The position numbers and the translations under genes are program-made. Source: Comamonadaceae bacterium (GTDB lineage Bacteria > Pseudomonadota > Gammaproteobacteria > Burkholderiales > Burkholderiaceae_C). Taken from it: a stretch of 59,780 nucleotides of DNA. Numbering within the stretch: position 1 is the first letter of the stretch; each line of letters starts with the position of its first letter. The notes under the pieces were generated by a model. That model saw only the letters and a program-made list of their open reading frames with translations, did not search any database and was not told the origin of the DNA. Shown here one piece after another: positions 8,343 through 16,858 of the stretch. Location: positions 1-59,780 of the forward strand of contig CANFWI010000013.1 of NCBI GenBank assembly GCA_947450675.1, in the 5' to 3' direction.

Positions 8343-9721
8343 GCACTGTCACCTCCGCTGTGCCAATTGCATCGCTTCGCAGCCGCATGCTCCGGGCCGC
8401 TGGCTGGCTGGTAGGGGGGAATATTTTCTCGCAGGCTCTGCGTCTATTCAGCAATCTGATCCTCACCCGTTTGTTGCTGCCCGAAGCCTTTGGCCTGGTG
8501 GCAGCAGTCAACACGCTGTACTTTGCGCTCGTCATGTTCTCCGACCTAGGTGTCTGGCAAAGCGTGGTCAAAAGCGAGCGTGGATTGCAGTCTCGTTTTT
8601 TGGGTACAGCGTGGACTGTGCAATTGGTGCGAGGGGTTTTGTTGTGCGCGGTCATACTGCTGATGGCCGCCGGTTTTCACCTGAGTGCGGGCACCGGCTA
8701 TTTCCAGACGGGCACGGTCTACGCTGATGCTCGGTTGCCTCCGATGCTGGCTGTGTTTGGATTGTGTGCGCTGCTGCAAGGGCTGGAGTCCATGAAGTTG
8801 GCAAGTGCTCAGCGGTCGCTAAAGGTGGCCTATCTGACCCGTCTTGAGGTGGCCTCCCAAGTTCTTGCTACTGTCGTCACCGTTGGCCTTGCGGTCGCAA
8901 CGCACTCAGTTTGGAGTCTGTTGGTCGGCACTATAGCGGCGACCACGGCAAAAACGGCGCTGAGTCACTGGTATTTGCCGGGCAAGACGACTTGGCCGTG
9001 TTGGGATCCCTCTTGTGCCGTGGAGATTGTCGGTTTTGGCAAGTGGATATTTGTCTCGTCGGTGATTGGTTTCTTAGCCGCCCATGGTGAAAAACTCATC
9101 TTGGGTGCCAGCCTGAGCACGACTAGTTTCGGTATTTTTTCGATCGCCAGTACCTTGCTGCTCGCCATCCTGGGTGTCTATGGCAGCCTCAACGCCCATG
9201 TCATCTTCTCGGCCTTGAGCGAGTCCTTGCTCACCGATGGTCAGTCTGCCGCCCGTGTCTACATCCGGGTACAACAACTTGCGGATGTCTTTCTGGGGAC
9301 CATGGCGGGGGGTATTTTTATGTCAGGTCATTGGGCGGTGCAATTGTTCTATGACCCTCGTTACCAGCAGGCCGGTTGGATGTTTCAATGGCTCGGTTTG
9401 GGCATGTTGGCCGTGCGCCACCAAGTGGTTGAGCAACTCATGTTTGCCAAAGGAAAGCCGGCATGGGTGAGTGCCAGCAATGCACTGCGTGCCGGCAGCC
9501 TGCTTTTATTGGTGCCGTCTGGCTATGCATGGGGCGCAGAGCGGGGTGCCGTTGCTGCCGTGGTGTTGAGCCAGTTTGTCAGTTGGCCGGTATCACTCTG
9601 GTTCAAGCACCGTCATGGACTTTTGACTTGGCAGTCTGAGCGTGTTTGGCTACCGGCCTTGGCTACTGGCATGCTGGCTGGGTGGGCTCTGGATGCAGCG
9701 CTGAGCTCACTCTTTCGGTAA
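8339..9721 (+). CDS. Wzx-type polysaccharide flippase
   Basis: This is a 460-residue, strongly hydrophobic protein of the PST/MATE-like polysaccharide biosynthesis family. The N-terminus GGNIFSQALRLFSNLILTRLLLPEAFG matches this family's first helix region, and about twelve membrane helices can be read. It would flip undecaprenyl-linked repeat units to the periplasmic face of the inner membrane for polymerisation. It overlaps the upstream glycosyltransferase by four bases and precedes another glycosyltransferase by nine. Confidence 0.88.
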   Translation: MSTVTSAVPIASLRSRMLRAAGWLVGGNIFSQALRLFSNLILTRLLLPEAFGLVAAVNTLYFALVMFSDLGVWQSVVKSERGLQSRFLGTAWTVQLVRGVLLCAVILLMAAGFHLSAGTGYFQTGTVYADARLPPMLAVFGLCALLQGLESMKLASAQRSLKVAYLTRLEVASQVLATVVTVGLAVATHSVWSLLVGTIAATTAKTALSHWYLPGKTTWPCWDPSCAVEIVGFGKWIFVSSVIGFLAAHGEKLILGASLSTTSFGIFSIASTLLLAILGVYGSLNAHVIFSALSESLLTDGQSAARVYIRVQQLADVFLGTMAGGIFMSGHWAVQLFYDPRYQQAGWMFQWLGLGMLAVRHQVVEQLMFAKGKPAWVSASNALRAGSLLLLVPSGYAWGAERGAVAAVVLSQFVSWPVSLWFKHRHGLLTWQSERVWLPALATGMLAGWALDAALSSLFR

Positions 9722-9730
9722 GGGCTGAGC

Positions 9731-10840
9731 GTGCGCATTACTTTCTTATTGCCATCCGACAACCTGACGGGGGGCAACCGCGTGGTTTCCATCTACGCGC
9801 AGCAACTGATGGCGCGGGGCCATGACGTGCTAGTGGTCACCTGTGCAACAGATCGCCTGAGTCCCCGCGAGATGCTACGCACTGTGCACAAGCGGGACTG
9901 GCAAAGCCTGAAAAATCACTTGACGCCACAAACCGGCCACATCGCTTTGTCCGGTGTACCGCACAAGATATTGGAGCGCCCGCGCGCCATCAAGGCACAC
10001 GATGTGCCAGACGCCGACATCGTCATAGCCACCTGGTGGGAAACTGCGCTTTGGATGCACGCCATGCCTCAGTGCAAAGGCCGGAAAGTGCATTTGATTC
10101 AGGGCTACGAAATCTGGCTTGACCCGAAAATGGTGGCTCGTGTGCATGCCGCGTTGCAATTACCGAATTTGAAAATTGCCATCTCGTCAGACCTGAAGCA
10201 CACCATTGAAGAAAAACTGGGGGCGACAGGTATTCACGTTGTGCCCAACGCAGTCGATCTGCACCAGTTCACTGCCCCCCAGCGAACGAGGCAGGTCGCG
10301 CCGACAGTTGGATTCATTTATGCCCATGCAGCCACCAAGGGTGCCGACATCTGCACGCGCGCTTGCGAATTGGCACGCCAGCAGATTCCGAACTTGAACG
10401 TGGTGGCGTTCGGTGCCGACCAGCCCTCAGCAGCTTTGCCCTTGCCCAGCAGTACTGACTACTTTTACCGCCCGGCACAAGATCAGCTTAAAGCCATTTA
10501 CGCGCGTTGCGATGCATGGCTGTTTGGCTCACGGCTGGATAGTTTTGGCCTGCCCATATTGGAGGCCATGGCGTGCCGTACGCCGGTGATTGCCGCGCCT
10601 GTGGGCGCAGCGCAAGATTTACTGGGCGATGGCACTGGGATTTTGGTGGCTAAAGAGTCACCCGAAGCTATGGCGACTGCGATTGTGGCCCTGTGCCGCG
10701 AATCAACCCATGAGTGGCTGATGCGCTCAGACCGGGCCTATCTCAAGGCCCGCAGTTACGCTTGGGACGACGCGGCAACCCGACTGCTAAACACCTTGCA
10801 ACAACCCGAAGTTGCAGCATGTCTGCCACACCATGCCTGA
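9731..10840 (+). CDS. Family 4 glycosyltransferase
   Basis: This 369-residue GT-B protein starts at GTG. The N-terminal domain carries LPSDNLTGGNRVVSIYAQQL, typical of GT4 acceptor domains, and the C-terminal domain (about 195-350) includes SFGLPILEAMACRTPVIA. The usual EX7E pair is DX7E here, since the first Glu (EGFGLP in relatives) is Asp; activity may still be retained. It is the last forward gene of the first block and converges with the Wzy-like gene, with only 23 bases between them and no clear terminator. Confidence 0.83.
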   Translation: MRITFLLPSDNLTGGNRVVSIYAQQLMARGHDVLVVTCATDRLSPREMLRTVHKRDWQSLKNHLTPQTGHIALSGVPHKILERPRAIKAHDVPDADIVIATWWETALWMHAMPQCKGRKVHLIQGYEIWLDPKMVARVHAALQLPNLKIAISSDLKHTIEEKLGATGIHVVPNAVDLHQFTAPQRTRQVAPTVGFIYAHAATKGADICTRACELARQQIPNLNVVAFGADQPSAALPLPSSTDYFYRPAQDQLKAIYARCDAWLFGSRLDSFGLPILEAMACRTPVIAAPVGAAQDLLGDGTGILVAKESPEAMATAIVALCRESTHEWLMRSDRAYLKARSYAWDDAATRLLNTLQQPEVAACLPHHA

Positions 10841-10863
10841 GCGTTTCTGATGTGGCCTCAGAC

Positions 10864-12252
10864 TCAAATCAAAATGCGCCGGAACGTTGGCTTTGGTGAA
10901 GTTTCCTCCATCTGCGCTCCGGGCATTAAATTGACTTCAGGCAGACGATTTTTGATGGCTTCGCCCCAACCTAGCAACAAAAACAGCATGGGTTCGGTCT
11001 GGGCTCCCATGTACACGGTGTTGAAGGCGATGAAACAGGTGAGGTAAATACCAGAGAAGGTAAAACCAATCTGAGGCTCCCTGGCAGGCGCCTGAAGACC
11101 AAACTTGACTTGGGATACGATGGCGTACAAAAAAATCAAGGCAAACAGGGTTGGCGCCAAAATACCGTGTTGCAGCGCCATTAAAAAGAAAGCGTTGTCG
11201 ACCGATTCCATGCCTCGAATGTTGGGCACGGTGGTCAGGCCCCAACCAGACCACATCTTTTCAAACAGAAAGCCCTTGTACTGCTCAATCATGACCTTGC
11301 GGTAAAGCATGGTTTGAGCTTCGTAGCTGAGTATTTCACCTTCTTTGGGTGTGATGTAAGCATCCAGCGCGACTTGACCTGCGATCCCGCCCACCAGCAG
11401 GATGAAGATCACTATCATCAGCCACTGCTTGCGGTTTTTGGCATTGCCGACCATCACCAGCACTGCGCCAACAAAGCCACCAATCCACGGTCCGCGCGAA
11501 ATAGTCATCACAGCCATCGTGATCAATACGATGGATATCTGGTGCTTAAAAGCAACGGGAAACCGTTTGGATTGCCTCTGAATCCAGCCCAGCCAGCCGG
11601 TCTGCAGCTGATCCCACACGCCTTGCCACGACAGCCAACGGTGCATTCGATAGACCGCAATGATCATGATGCAGGCGAGGATCGGATGCTCAAAGGTGCC
11701 AGCTGTACGCGCAATCCCCCAGCGTATGGACACCGAACTGTAGGCGTGCGGAAACAAAGGAGAAATCAGCCGATAAATCGGGCTGACCCAGAACTTGGCC
11801 TCATAGAGAAAGACCGGAAACAACAACAAGAACATCAGAACAAATCGTTTGGATGTTTCGATGTCCATGCGCCTGCTGTTGATCAAGTAGCGCGCCAGCA
11901 AGAAAGGGCCAAGAACAGAGCCCACTAAGTAGTGCGCGTAGTGCTGTGCATCCGAATAGCCACGGCTCAAGAAATCAACGACCACCCGCAACACGACATA
12001 CAGCAGCAGCAGCACTTCCATCGGGCCCATGCGAATCTGGCGAAGCTTGTCTTTGAGCAAGACAAAGAGGATCGGGAAGATGGCGGCCGACATGAAGTTG
12101 TAATCCGACAGCAGGGGAACGTGAATCCAGAAGACAAAGGGCAGCAGCAGAAAAAAAGGAATCCAGACGTGCAAGAAGGCAAGCTCCAAGCCCTTTTTGC
12201 TTAGCACCACGATGGCCACCAGCATCGAGATGAAGACGCTATATTCTGTCAT
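10864..12252 (-). CDS. Wzy-like O-antigen polymerase/ligase family membrane protein
   Basis: This 462-residue protein has about ten to twelve membrane helices and an extended periplasmic loop near 285-360 (YITPKEGEILSYEAQTMLYR), as in Wzy_C/O-antigen ligase family proteins. In a Wzx/Wzy locus it is the natural candidate for the periplasmic polymerase that joins flipped repeat units. It abuts the Wzc-like gene with no gap: TAG of one and ATG of the other are adjacent, so translation is coupled. Polymerases of this class share little sequence, so the assignment rests on topology and context. Confidence 0.75.
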   Translation of the reverse strand: MTEYSVFISMLVAIVVLSKKGLELAFLHVWIPFFLLLPFVFWIHVPLLSDYNFMSAAIFPILFVLLKDKLRQIRMGPMEVLLLLYVVLRVVVDFLSRGYSDAQHYAHYLVGSVLGPFLLARYLINSRRMDIETSKRFVLMFLLLFPVFLYEAKFWVSPIYRLISPLFPHAYSSVSIRWGIARTAGTFEHPILACIMIIAVYRMHRWLSWQGVWDQLQTGWLGWIQRQSKRFPVAFKHQISIVLITMAVMTISRGPWIGGFVGAVLVMVGNAKNRKQWLMIVIFILLVGGIAGQVALDAYITPKEGEILSYEAQTMLYRKVMIEQYKGFLFEKMWSGWGLTTVPNIRGMESVDNAFFLMALQHGILAPTLFALIFLYAIVSQVKFGLQAPAREPQIGFTFSGIYLTCFIAFNTVYMGAQTEPMLFLLLGWGEAIKNRLPEVNLMPGAQMEETSPKPTFRRILI

Positions 12253-14430
12253 CTATTTGTTGCGACGTTGCACCCATTGGGTGTACAGCAACTCAATTTG
12301 AAGCCGCAGGCCTGACAAGCTCATGAAGTCACTGAACTTCGCTTTAGTCAAAGTTTCCACCATCAACTCCCGCATATAGCCACCGCCCTGGAACATGGGA
12401 ATATTGTTGACAAACAGTCCGACTGCCTCTGGGTCGATTTTTTCCAGTACCCTTTTGGCGCGGGTCACTTCACCCTTGCTGACCGATTGCGCCTCTAACA
12501 CCATGAATACTTGACCCAGCGCATCGATCAATAGCTCCGCATCCGCGCTGAGCAGCAGTGGCGGTAGATCGATCAAAACAAAGTCGTACTGTTGAGCCCA
12601 AGTATTTACAGCGTGTTTGAGTAAGTCGAGTCGCTGCACGCCAGTTCCTAGTTGCGTTCCAAAGCCGACACCTCCCAGTTCTAGGTCTTGGTGGCGGATG
12701 GCTTGCAGAATGTTGTCAACTGTGGTTTCGCCTGCTAGGAAGTCGGATAAGCCGGGCAAACCTGCATTGAACGTGGCACTTGGCGAAAAGCTGTTCGCAT
12801 CGACCACCAGTACTAGGTTGCCCAGCTGTTTGAGAGCGGCCGCCGTGTCCAATATGACCGTCGTGGCGGCCCCCACTGTTTTGACTGACGTGAAAGAGAA
12901 GACATTCTTTTCGGATCGTGTCTTGTTGCGTATCAGCGCAGAAGCAAAGCGGCGAGTTTGTTCCTTGGCAAAAATCTGAGATGGTCGGTCACCGCCCGCC
13001 AACTGCCAACCCGCTGCAGGGATGCCTGTCAGTTTCTCGGCTTCATTGACGGTGTAGATTCGTCGATCTACCAAGTCCAGCGCAACAGCGGCTACCAGCG
13101 CTAGCACGCTTGCGAGCAGTAAAACAATCAGCAACAGCTTGGTTTTACCGATGCCCATCGGCATTTCTGCAGGCAGGGCCGGCGTGACCAAGCGTACAAA
13201 GCCGATCGCACCACTCTCGTTTTGCAAGAAGTTGAGCCGGTCACGAACCTCTTTTTGCTCTTGTTCACGTTTGCGAATATCGCTGGTCAGGCGCATGGCT
13301 TTTTGAAAATTTCGGGCATAGGTTGATGATTGCCCTTCAATTTCTTTCAGGCGCAGTTTGATTTCTGCTTCCACTTGCTGAGTCTGCCCCACCGATGCAA
13401 CAAGCCGTGTCTTCACATTTTCAAAAGCAGCCTTGTCAAACTCCGACTCCTTGGCTTTCAGCTGTTTGTTGATGGACTCATACTCTGCCAGTGCGGGCCT
13501 TTTGGCCGGATGTTTGTCTTCTAGTCCGGTCGCAGTTCGCGCCAGTTCTTCAGACCGTTTGACGACCTCATTTCTGAGCGTTTGCAACCCAAAGTCTTGC
13601 AGGCGCATTTCCAGTAATGAGCGTCCTACGGACGTGGGCGTTTCGCGTTGCTTCAAAAATGCCTGCAGAGTGGCTTCAGCTTGGGATCGTTCGATCGATG
13701 CGGTGGTGAATTTCTCACGTGCCTGAAACAGCATGCTGTCGTAAGGATTGACGGCGTTGTCGCCAAATGTTGTTAATCCGAGCAACTCGGAAAGCGGCAC
13801 CCGCTGTGCTTCCAGTAGGACAATCTCACTTTCCAATTGCTCAGCGTTCGCTTGCAACATTTCTAGGCGTTCGACTGAGCCGTATATTTGTTCGCTCTTG
13901 GTTGTCTCCAGAAATGCGGTGGTGACCGCGTTGACTATTTCGGCTAGCGTTTCCTTTTTCGGGCCTTCGAGAGCAATCCGCACCATATAGGTATCGGGTA
14001 CTGCGCGAACCATGATCTGCTTTTGTAGCTGCTCAATATATTTGCGCTCGCTCAGGGTTCTGGGCTGAATATCAATCTTTGCATCTCGCAATTTTTTCAA
14101 AGCGCGTTGCAAAACATCGTAGCGCTTGACCGTACTGGAAAGCTGATTGACAAATTCACGGTATTGCGAATTGGACTGCAGCTCAACCTCCTTGTCGGTT
14201 GACAGCGTTTTCATGTAGTTGGGCGCTACTTGAAACACAGACTCAGTGGCGTAATAACTCTGCCCTTTAAGCCACACCACCGGCAATCCAGCTATCACCA
14301 CAAGTAACCAAATGAGCGAACTGATTTGATAGTGCTTGCGCAGGCTAAGAATTGGCTTAATGCCACGTCCTGGCAGCTCACTTGTATACATGCGGCCCAT
14401 TAAAGGGCGAGCGCTGAACAAGAGTGTCAC
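12253..14430 (-). CDS. Wzc/GumC-like polysaccharide co-polymerase with degenerate kinase domain
   Basis: This 725-residue protein has an N-terminal Wzz region with a first membrane helix (about 38-55), a long periplasmic coiled-coil section (about 150-405), a second helix (about 428-450) and a cytoplasmic CpsD/BY-kinase-like domain (about 490-690). The kinase fold is recognisable (LVLVVDAN, GLSDFLAGE, YDFVLIDLPPLL), but Walker A reads SVKTVGAATT, with Ala where the invariant GK[S/T] lysine should be, and Walker A' has Asn for its second Asp. No C-terminal tyrosine cluster is present. It likely controls chain length and bridges to the Wza channel without autophosphorylation. Confidence 0.85.
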   Translation of the reverse strand: MTLLFSARPLMGRMYTSELPGRGIKPILSLRKHYQISSLIWLLVVIAGLPVVWLKGQSYYATESVFQVAPNYMKTLSTDKEVELQSNSQYREFVNQLSSTVKRYDVLQRALKKLRDAKIDIQPRTLSERKYIEQLQKQIMVRAVPDTYMVRIALEGPKKETLAEIVNAVTTAFLETTKSEQIYGSVERLEMLQANAEQLESEIVLLEAQRVPLSELLGLTTFGDNAVNPYDSMLFQAREKFTTASIERSQAEATLQAFLKQRETPTSVGRSLLEMRLQDFGLQTLRNEVVKRSEELARTATGLEDKHPAKRPALAEYESINKQLKAKESEFDKAAFENVKTRLVASVGQTQQVEAEIKLRLKEIEGQSSTYARNFQKAMRLTSDIRKREQEQKEVRDRLNFLQNESGAIGFVRLVTPALPAEMPMGIGKTKLLLIVLLLASVLALVAAVALDLVDRRIYTVNEAEKLTGIPAAGWQLAGGDRPSQIFAKEQTRRFASALIRNKTRSEKNVFSFTSVKTVGAATTVILDTAAALKQLGNLVLVVDANSFSPSATFNAGLPGLSDFLAGETTVDNILQAIRHQDLELGGVGFGTQLGTGVQRLDLLKHAVNTWAQQYDFVLIDLPPLLLSADAELLIDALGQVFMVLEAQSVSKGEVTRAKRVLEKIDPEAVGLFVNNIPMFQGGGYMRELMVETLTKAKFSDFMSLSGLRLQIELLYTQWVQRRNK

Positions 14431-14492
14431 CAGACTGTGTCATGTTGAGACACAAGATTTGCTGCGCCGATGGGTGTCCCGTTTTTTTCAAT

Positions 14493-14576
14493 GTGGACAC
14501 AACTTGGCAAATGCGATCGATTGCAATACAGGCATCGGGTGCCCGTCACCCCCCCGCCTCGCACCGGAATTGCCTC
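14493..14576 (+). repeat. Upstream element copy A (shared with 22843-22925)
   Basis: This stretch of about 84 bases recurs upstream of the acyltransferase gene on the other strand. By hand alignment about 70 of 84 positions agree, including the exact blocks GACACAACTTGGCA and GATCGATTGCAATACAGGC. Both copies contain a small hairpin GGGTG-CCYGT-CACCC. Here it lies about 48 bases before a glycosyltransferase start, in the same orientation relative to the gene as copy B. It is inferred to be a common promoter or operator. Confidence 0.75.
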
Positions 14577-14624
14577 ATCTCTGAGAGTGGGTCGATTTCT
14601 GGTTGCAAAAAGGACTCATTTCAA

Positions 14625-15818
14625 ATGACTGAAATTTTGCTTTCTATCGCCATCATCCCGATCACATTGCCGGCGTTATCTTTGCTGATTTTGACTGTGG
14701 CGGCACTGCGTGTAAGGGGCACGTTCAGGCCAAGTCTTGCCGTAAGCCCGGTGCGAGCGATACGGGTTGCGGTGCTGGTGCCGGCTCACAATGAGTCCGT
14801 TAATGTGATCCCAACCATTGAATGCTTGAAGCGCCAACTAGGCGACGCAGACCGGCTGCTAGTCATTGCCGACAACTGCAATGACAACACTGCGGCGTTG
14901 GCCCGTGCAGCGGGCGCAGAGGTGATCGAACGCCACGATGCACAACTTCGGGGCAAGGGTTACGCACTGGCTTTCGGGGTTGACTGTCTGCGCACCGCCC
15001 ACGTCCCGCCTGAGGTCGTGCTGATTGTTGATGCCGACTGTGTGGTCTCAGACGGCGCTGTCAGCTGCATCGCGCAACACTGCCAAACGACAGGCAAGCC
15101 CGTGCAGATGCTCAATTTGAGCAAGGGTGGCGGTGCGAGCCTGAAACTGAAGGTGCTGGAATTTGCCATGCTGATGAAGAACTATGTGCGTCCGCTGGGT
15201 TCATTTCATTTGGGTGGCGCTTGCCATCTGATGGGTACCGGCATGGCACTTCCCTGGTCGCTGATGGCCACCGCCAAACTGGCCACCGGCCACATCACCG
15301 AAGACATGAAGCTTGGTGTGGAGTTGGCGCTGGCTGGCTATGAGCCCCAGTTTTTGCCACAGGTTCGGGTAAGCAGCCATTTTTCGCATGACGACGGCGT
15401 TACCAAAGTGCAAAAGTCCCGGTGGGAGCACGGTCACTTGGCCACCATGACCGAGGAGTTGCCGCGCTTGCTTGGGACAGCGTTCAAGTCACGCAAGCCG
15501 GCGTTGATCGTGATGGCCTTGGACTTATTAATTCCGCCTGTGGCATTGTATTTCTTACTTCTGATGGTTGCTGAGTCCATAGCAGTTCTAGCTGCCATAC
15601 TTTGGCCTGTCTGCTTGCCTGCGGCCGCTTTGCTCAGCACCTCGGTGGTTTGCTTTTTTCTTGCCATTGGTCTGACTTGGTGGCGTTATGGGCGGCACTT
15701 GTTGAACGCGCAGGAGTTGATGAAAACCCCTCTTTACGCTTTCCGGAAGATACCCGTTTACTTGGCCTATTTATTCAACAACCGCTCCGGGTGGGTGCGT
15801 ACCAAGCGCGAGGTCTAG
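14625..15818 (+). CDS. Membrane-associated GT2 glycosyltransferase (QxxRW type)
   Basis: This 397-residue protein has an N-terminal helix (about 3-24), a GT-A domain with VLVPAHNE, IADNCNDN, VDADC, ITEDM and QKSRW, and two or three C-terminal membrane helices (about 290-365). The D,D,D,Q(X2)RW set is that of membrane GT2 synthases of the cellulose/hyaluronan synthase type, though it is shorter than a full synthase. The frame is open further upstream, but those codons look non-coding and overlap the repeated element. The ATG at 14625 has AAGGA about 12 bases upstream. It is the only forward gene between two reverse blocks and is probably monocistronic. Confidence 0.82.
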   Translation: MTEILLSIAIIPITLPALSLLILTVAALRVRGTFRPSLAVSPVRAIRVAVLVPAHNESVNVIPTIECLKRQLGDADRLLVIADNCNDNTAALARAAGAEVIERHDAQLRGKGYALAFGVDCLRTAHVPPEVVLIVDADCVVSDGAVSCIAQHCQTTGKPVQMLNLSKGGGASLKLKVLEFAMLMKNYVRPLGSFHLGGACHLMGTGMALPWSLMATAKLATGHITEDMKLGVELALAGYEPQFLPQVRVSSHFSHDDGVTKVQKSRWEHGHLATMTEELPRLLGTAFKSRKPALIVMALDLLIPPVALYFLLLMVAESIAVLAAILWPVCLPAAALLSTSVVCFFLAIGLTWWRYGRHLLNAQELMKTPLYAFRKIPVYLAYLFNNRSGWVRTKREV

Positions 15819-16858
15819 TGAGCCATTGGTGTGCTGAGATCAGCCGCTAAGCGCGGCGTTAGGGGCTCGGCCAAGGCACGGTTTCTTCGGTGCAGCACAC
15901 TGTGTTTCCAAACGCCCGAGAGATATTTCGGCACAATTCTGTCTCGTCTTCCTTGCAGGGTTAGTTTGATCTGCCCTATGGTTCCAGCAGCTAGTGTCAG
16001 CATATCGGTGAGCAAGGCTTGGTGCAAACCCAGCGTCATCTGGAAATACCGTCGTCTGGACTCAAACCAATAGTCGGGTAAGCATTTGGGGGCCGCATCG
16101 CGTTCGGTCAGCTTAGTACTTTGACCAGCAATGTGGATCACGCGGCTGCTGGGTACATACCACGTTTGAAACCCGGCACGACGCGCACGCCAGCAGAATT
16201 CAGTCTCTTCAAAATACAAAAAGAACCGCTCATCCATGCCGCCTGTCTTCGCCAGCATGGATCGACGTAGCATCATTGAAGCGCCCGCGCACCAGTCAAT
16301 TTGCTGCTCGGTCTTACCCATGACTCGGGCCACTCGCCAACGATCCAAAAGCCGTGAGACAAGGCCAAAACCAAGGCTAGATTCCATCTCGCTCAGCGGC
16401 GAGCCAAAGCGAAAAGCGATTGGCCAGTCGCTGCCGTCGCCGTTCTCAAAGCTGCTGCCGGCAATGCCGGCAGCTGGCGTACGTTCCAGAAAGTCGACCA
16501 ACTCGCGCACCGCTCCCGGCTTGATACGGGTGTCCGGATTCAACATGTGCAAGTAGTGCGGATTCCAATGCTGCGTGGCGTGGGCAAAGCCCAGGTTATT
16601 GCCGTAGGCAAAGCCACCGTTATGTGGCGCTTGAATCAGCTTCGCCCAGTCGTCCCAACCCTCGCGCGTGACCGCCGCGGCGATCTCCGGGTAGTCCCCT
16701 GAGGCGTTGTCGACGATCACGGCGGTGATGTCGATGCCGCTGTGCAAACGTTCGGTCTCAAGCGAGCGCAAGCAGTCAACCGTTAAAGCCGCCGAGCGGT
16801 AGGTCACGATCACTGCGGTGACCCGACGCGGCGAGTCAAGATCACTGGCCCTGGTCAA
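15815..16858 (-). CDS. GT2 family glycosyltransferase (rhamnosyltransferase-like)
   Basis: This 347-residue soluble GT-A protein has VTAVIVTYRS at the start, VDNASGD, a LNPDTRI metal motif near 95-100, and GGMDERFFLYFEETEFCWR in the acceptor region, as in WbbL/RfbF-type transferases. It starts at TTG inside the stop of the FkbH-type gene (TTGA overlap), so translation is coupled. Its own stop shares a CTAG with the convergent glycosyltransferase. It probably adds one sugar to the repeat unit; donor unknown. Confidence 0.83.
   Translation of the reverse strand: MTRASDLDSPRRVTAVIVTYRSAALTVDCLRSLETERLHSGIDITAVIVDNASGDYPEIAAAVTREGWDDWAKLIQAPHNGGFAYGNNLGFAHATQHWNPHYLHMLNPDTRIKPGAVRELVDFLERTPAAGIAGSSFENGDGSDWPIAFRFGSPLSEMESSLGFGLVSRLLDRWRVARVMGKTEQQIDWCAGASMMLRRSMLAKTGGMDERFFLYFEETEFCWRARRAGFQTWYVPSSRVIHIAGQSTKLTERDAAPKCLPDYWFESRRRYFQMTLGLHQALLTDMLTLAAGTIGQIKLTLQGRRDRIVPKYLSGVWKHSVLHRRNRALAEPLTPRLAADLSTPMAH

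Noticed and set aside
11314..11928. Plus-strand frame of 204 codons across the Wzy-like gene
   Set aside because: His/Gln/Arg-rich shadow of a hydrophobic membrane protein; the minus frame has the helices.
14424..14624. N-terminal extension of the GT2 gene
   Set aside because: The frame is open, but the codons are Cys/Ser/His-rich without conservation and overlap the duplicated upstream element; the ATG at 14625 has a ribosome site.
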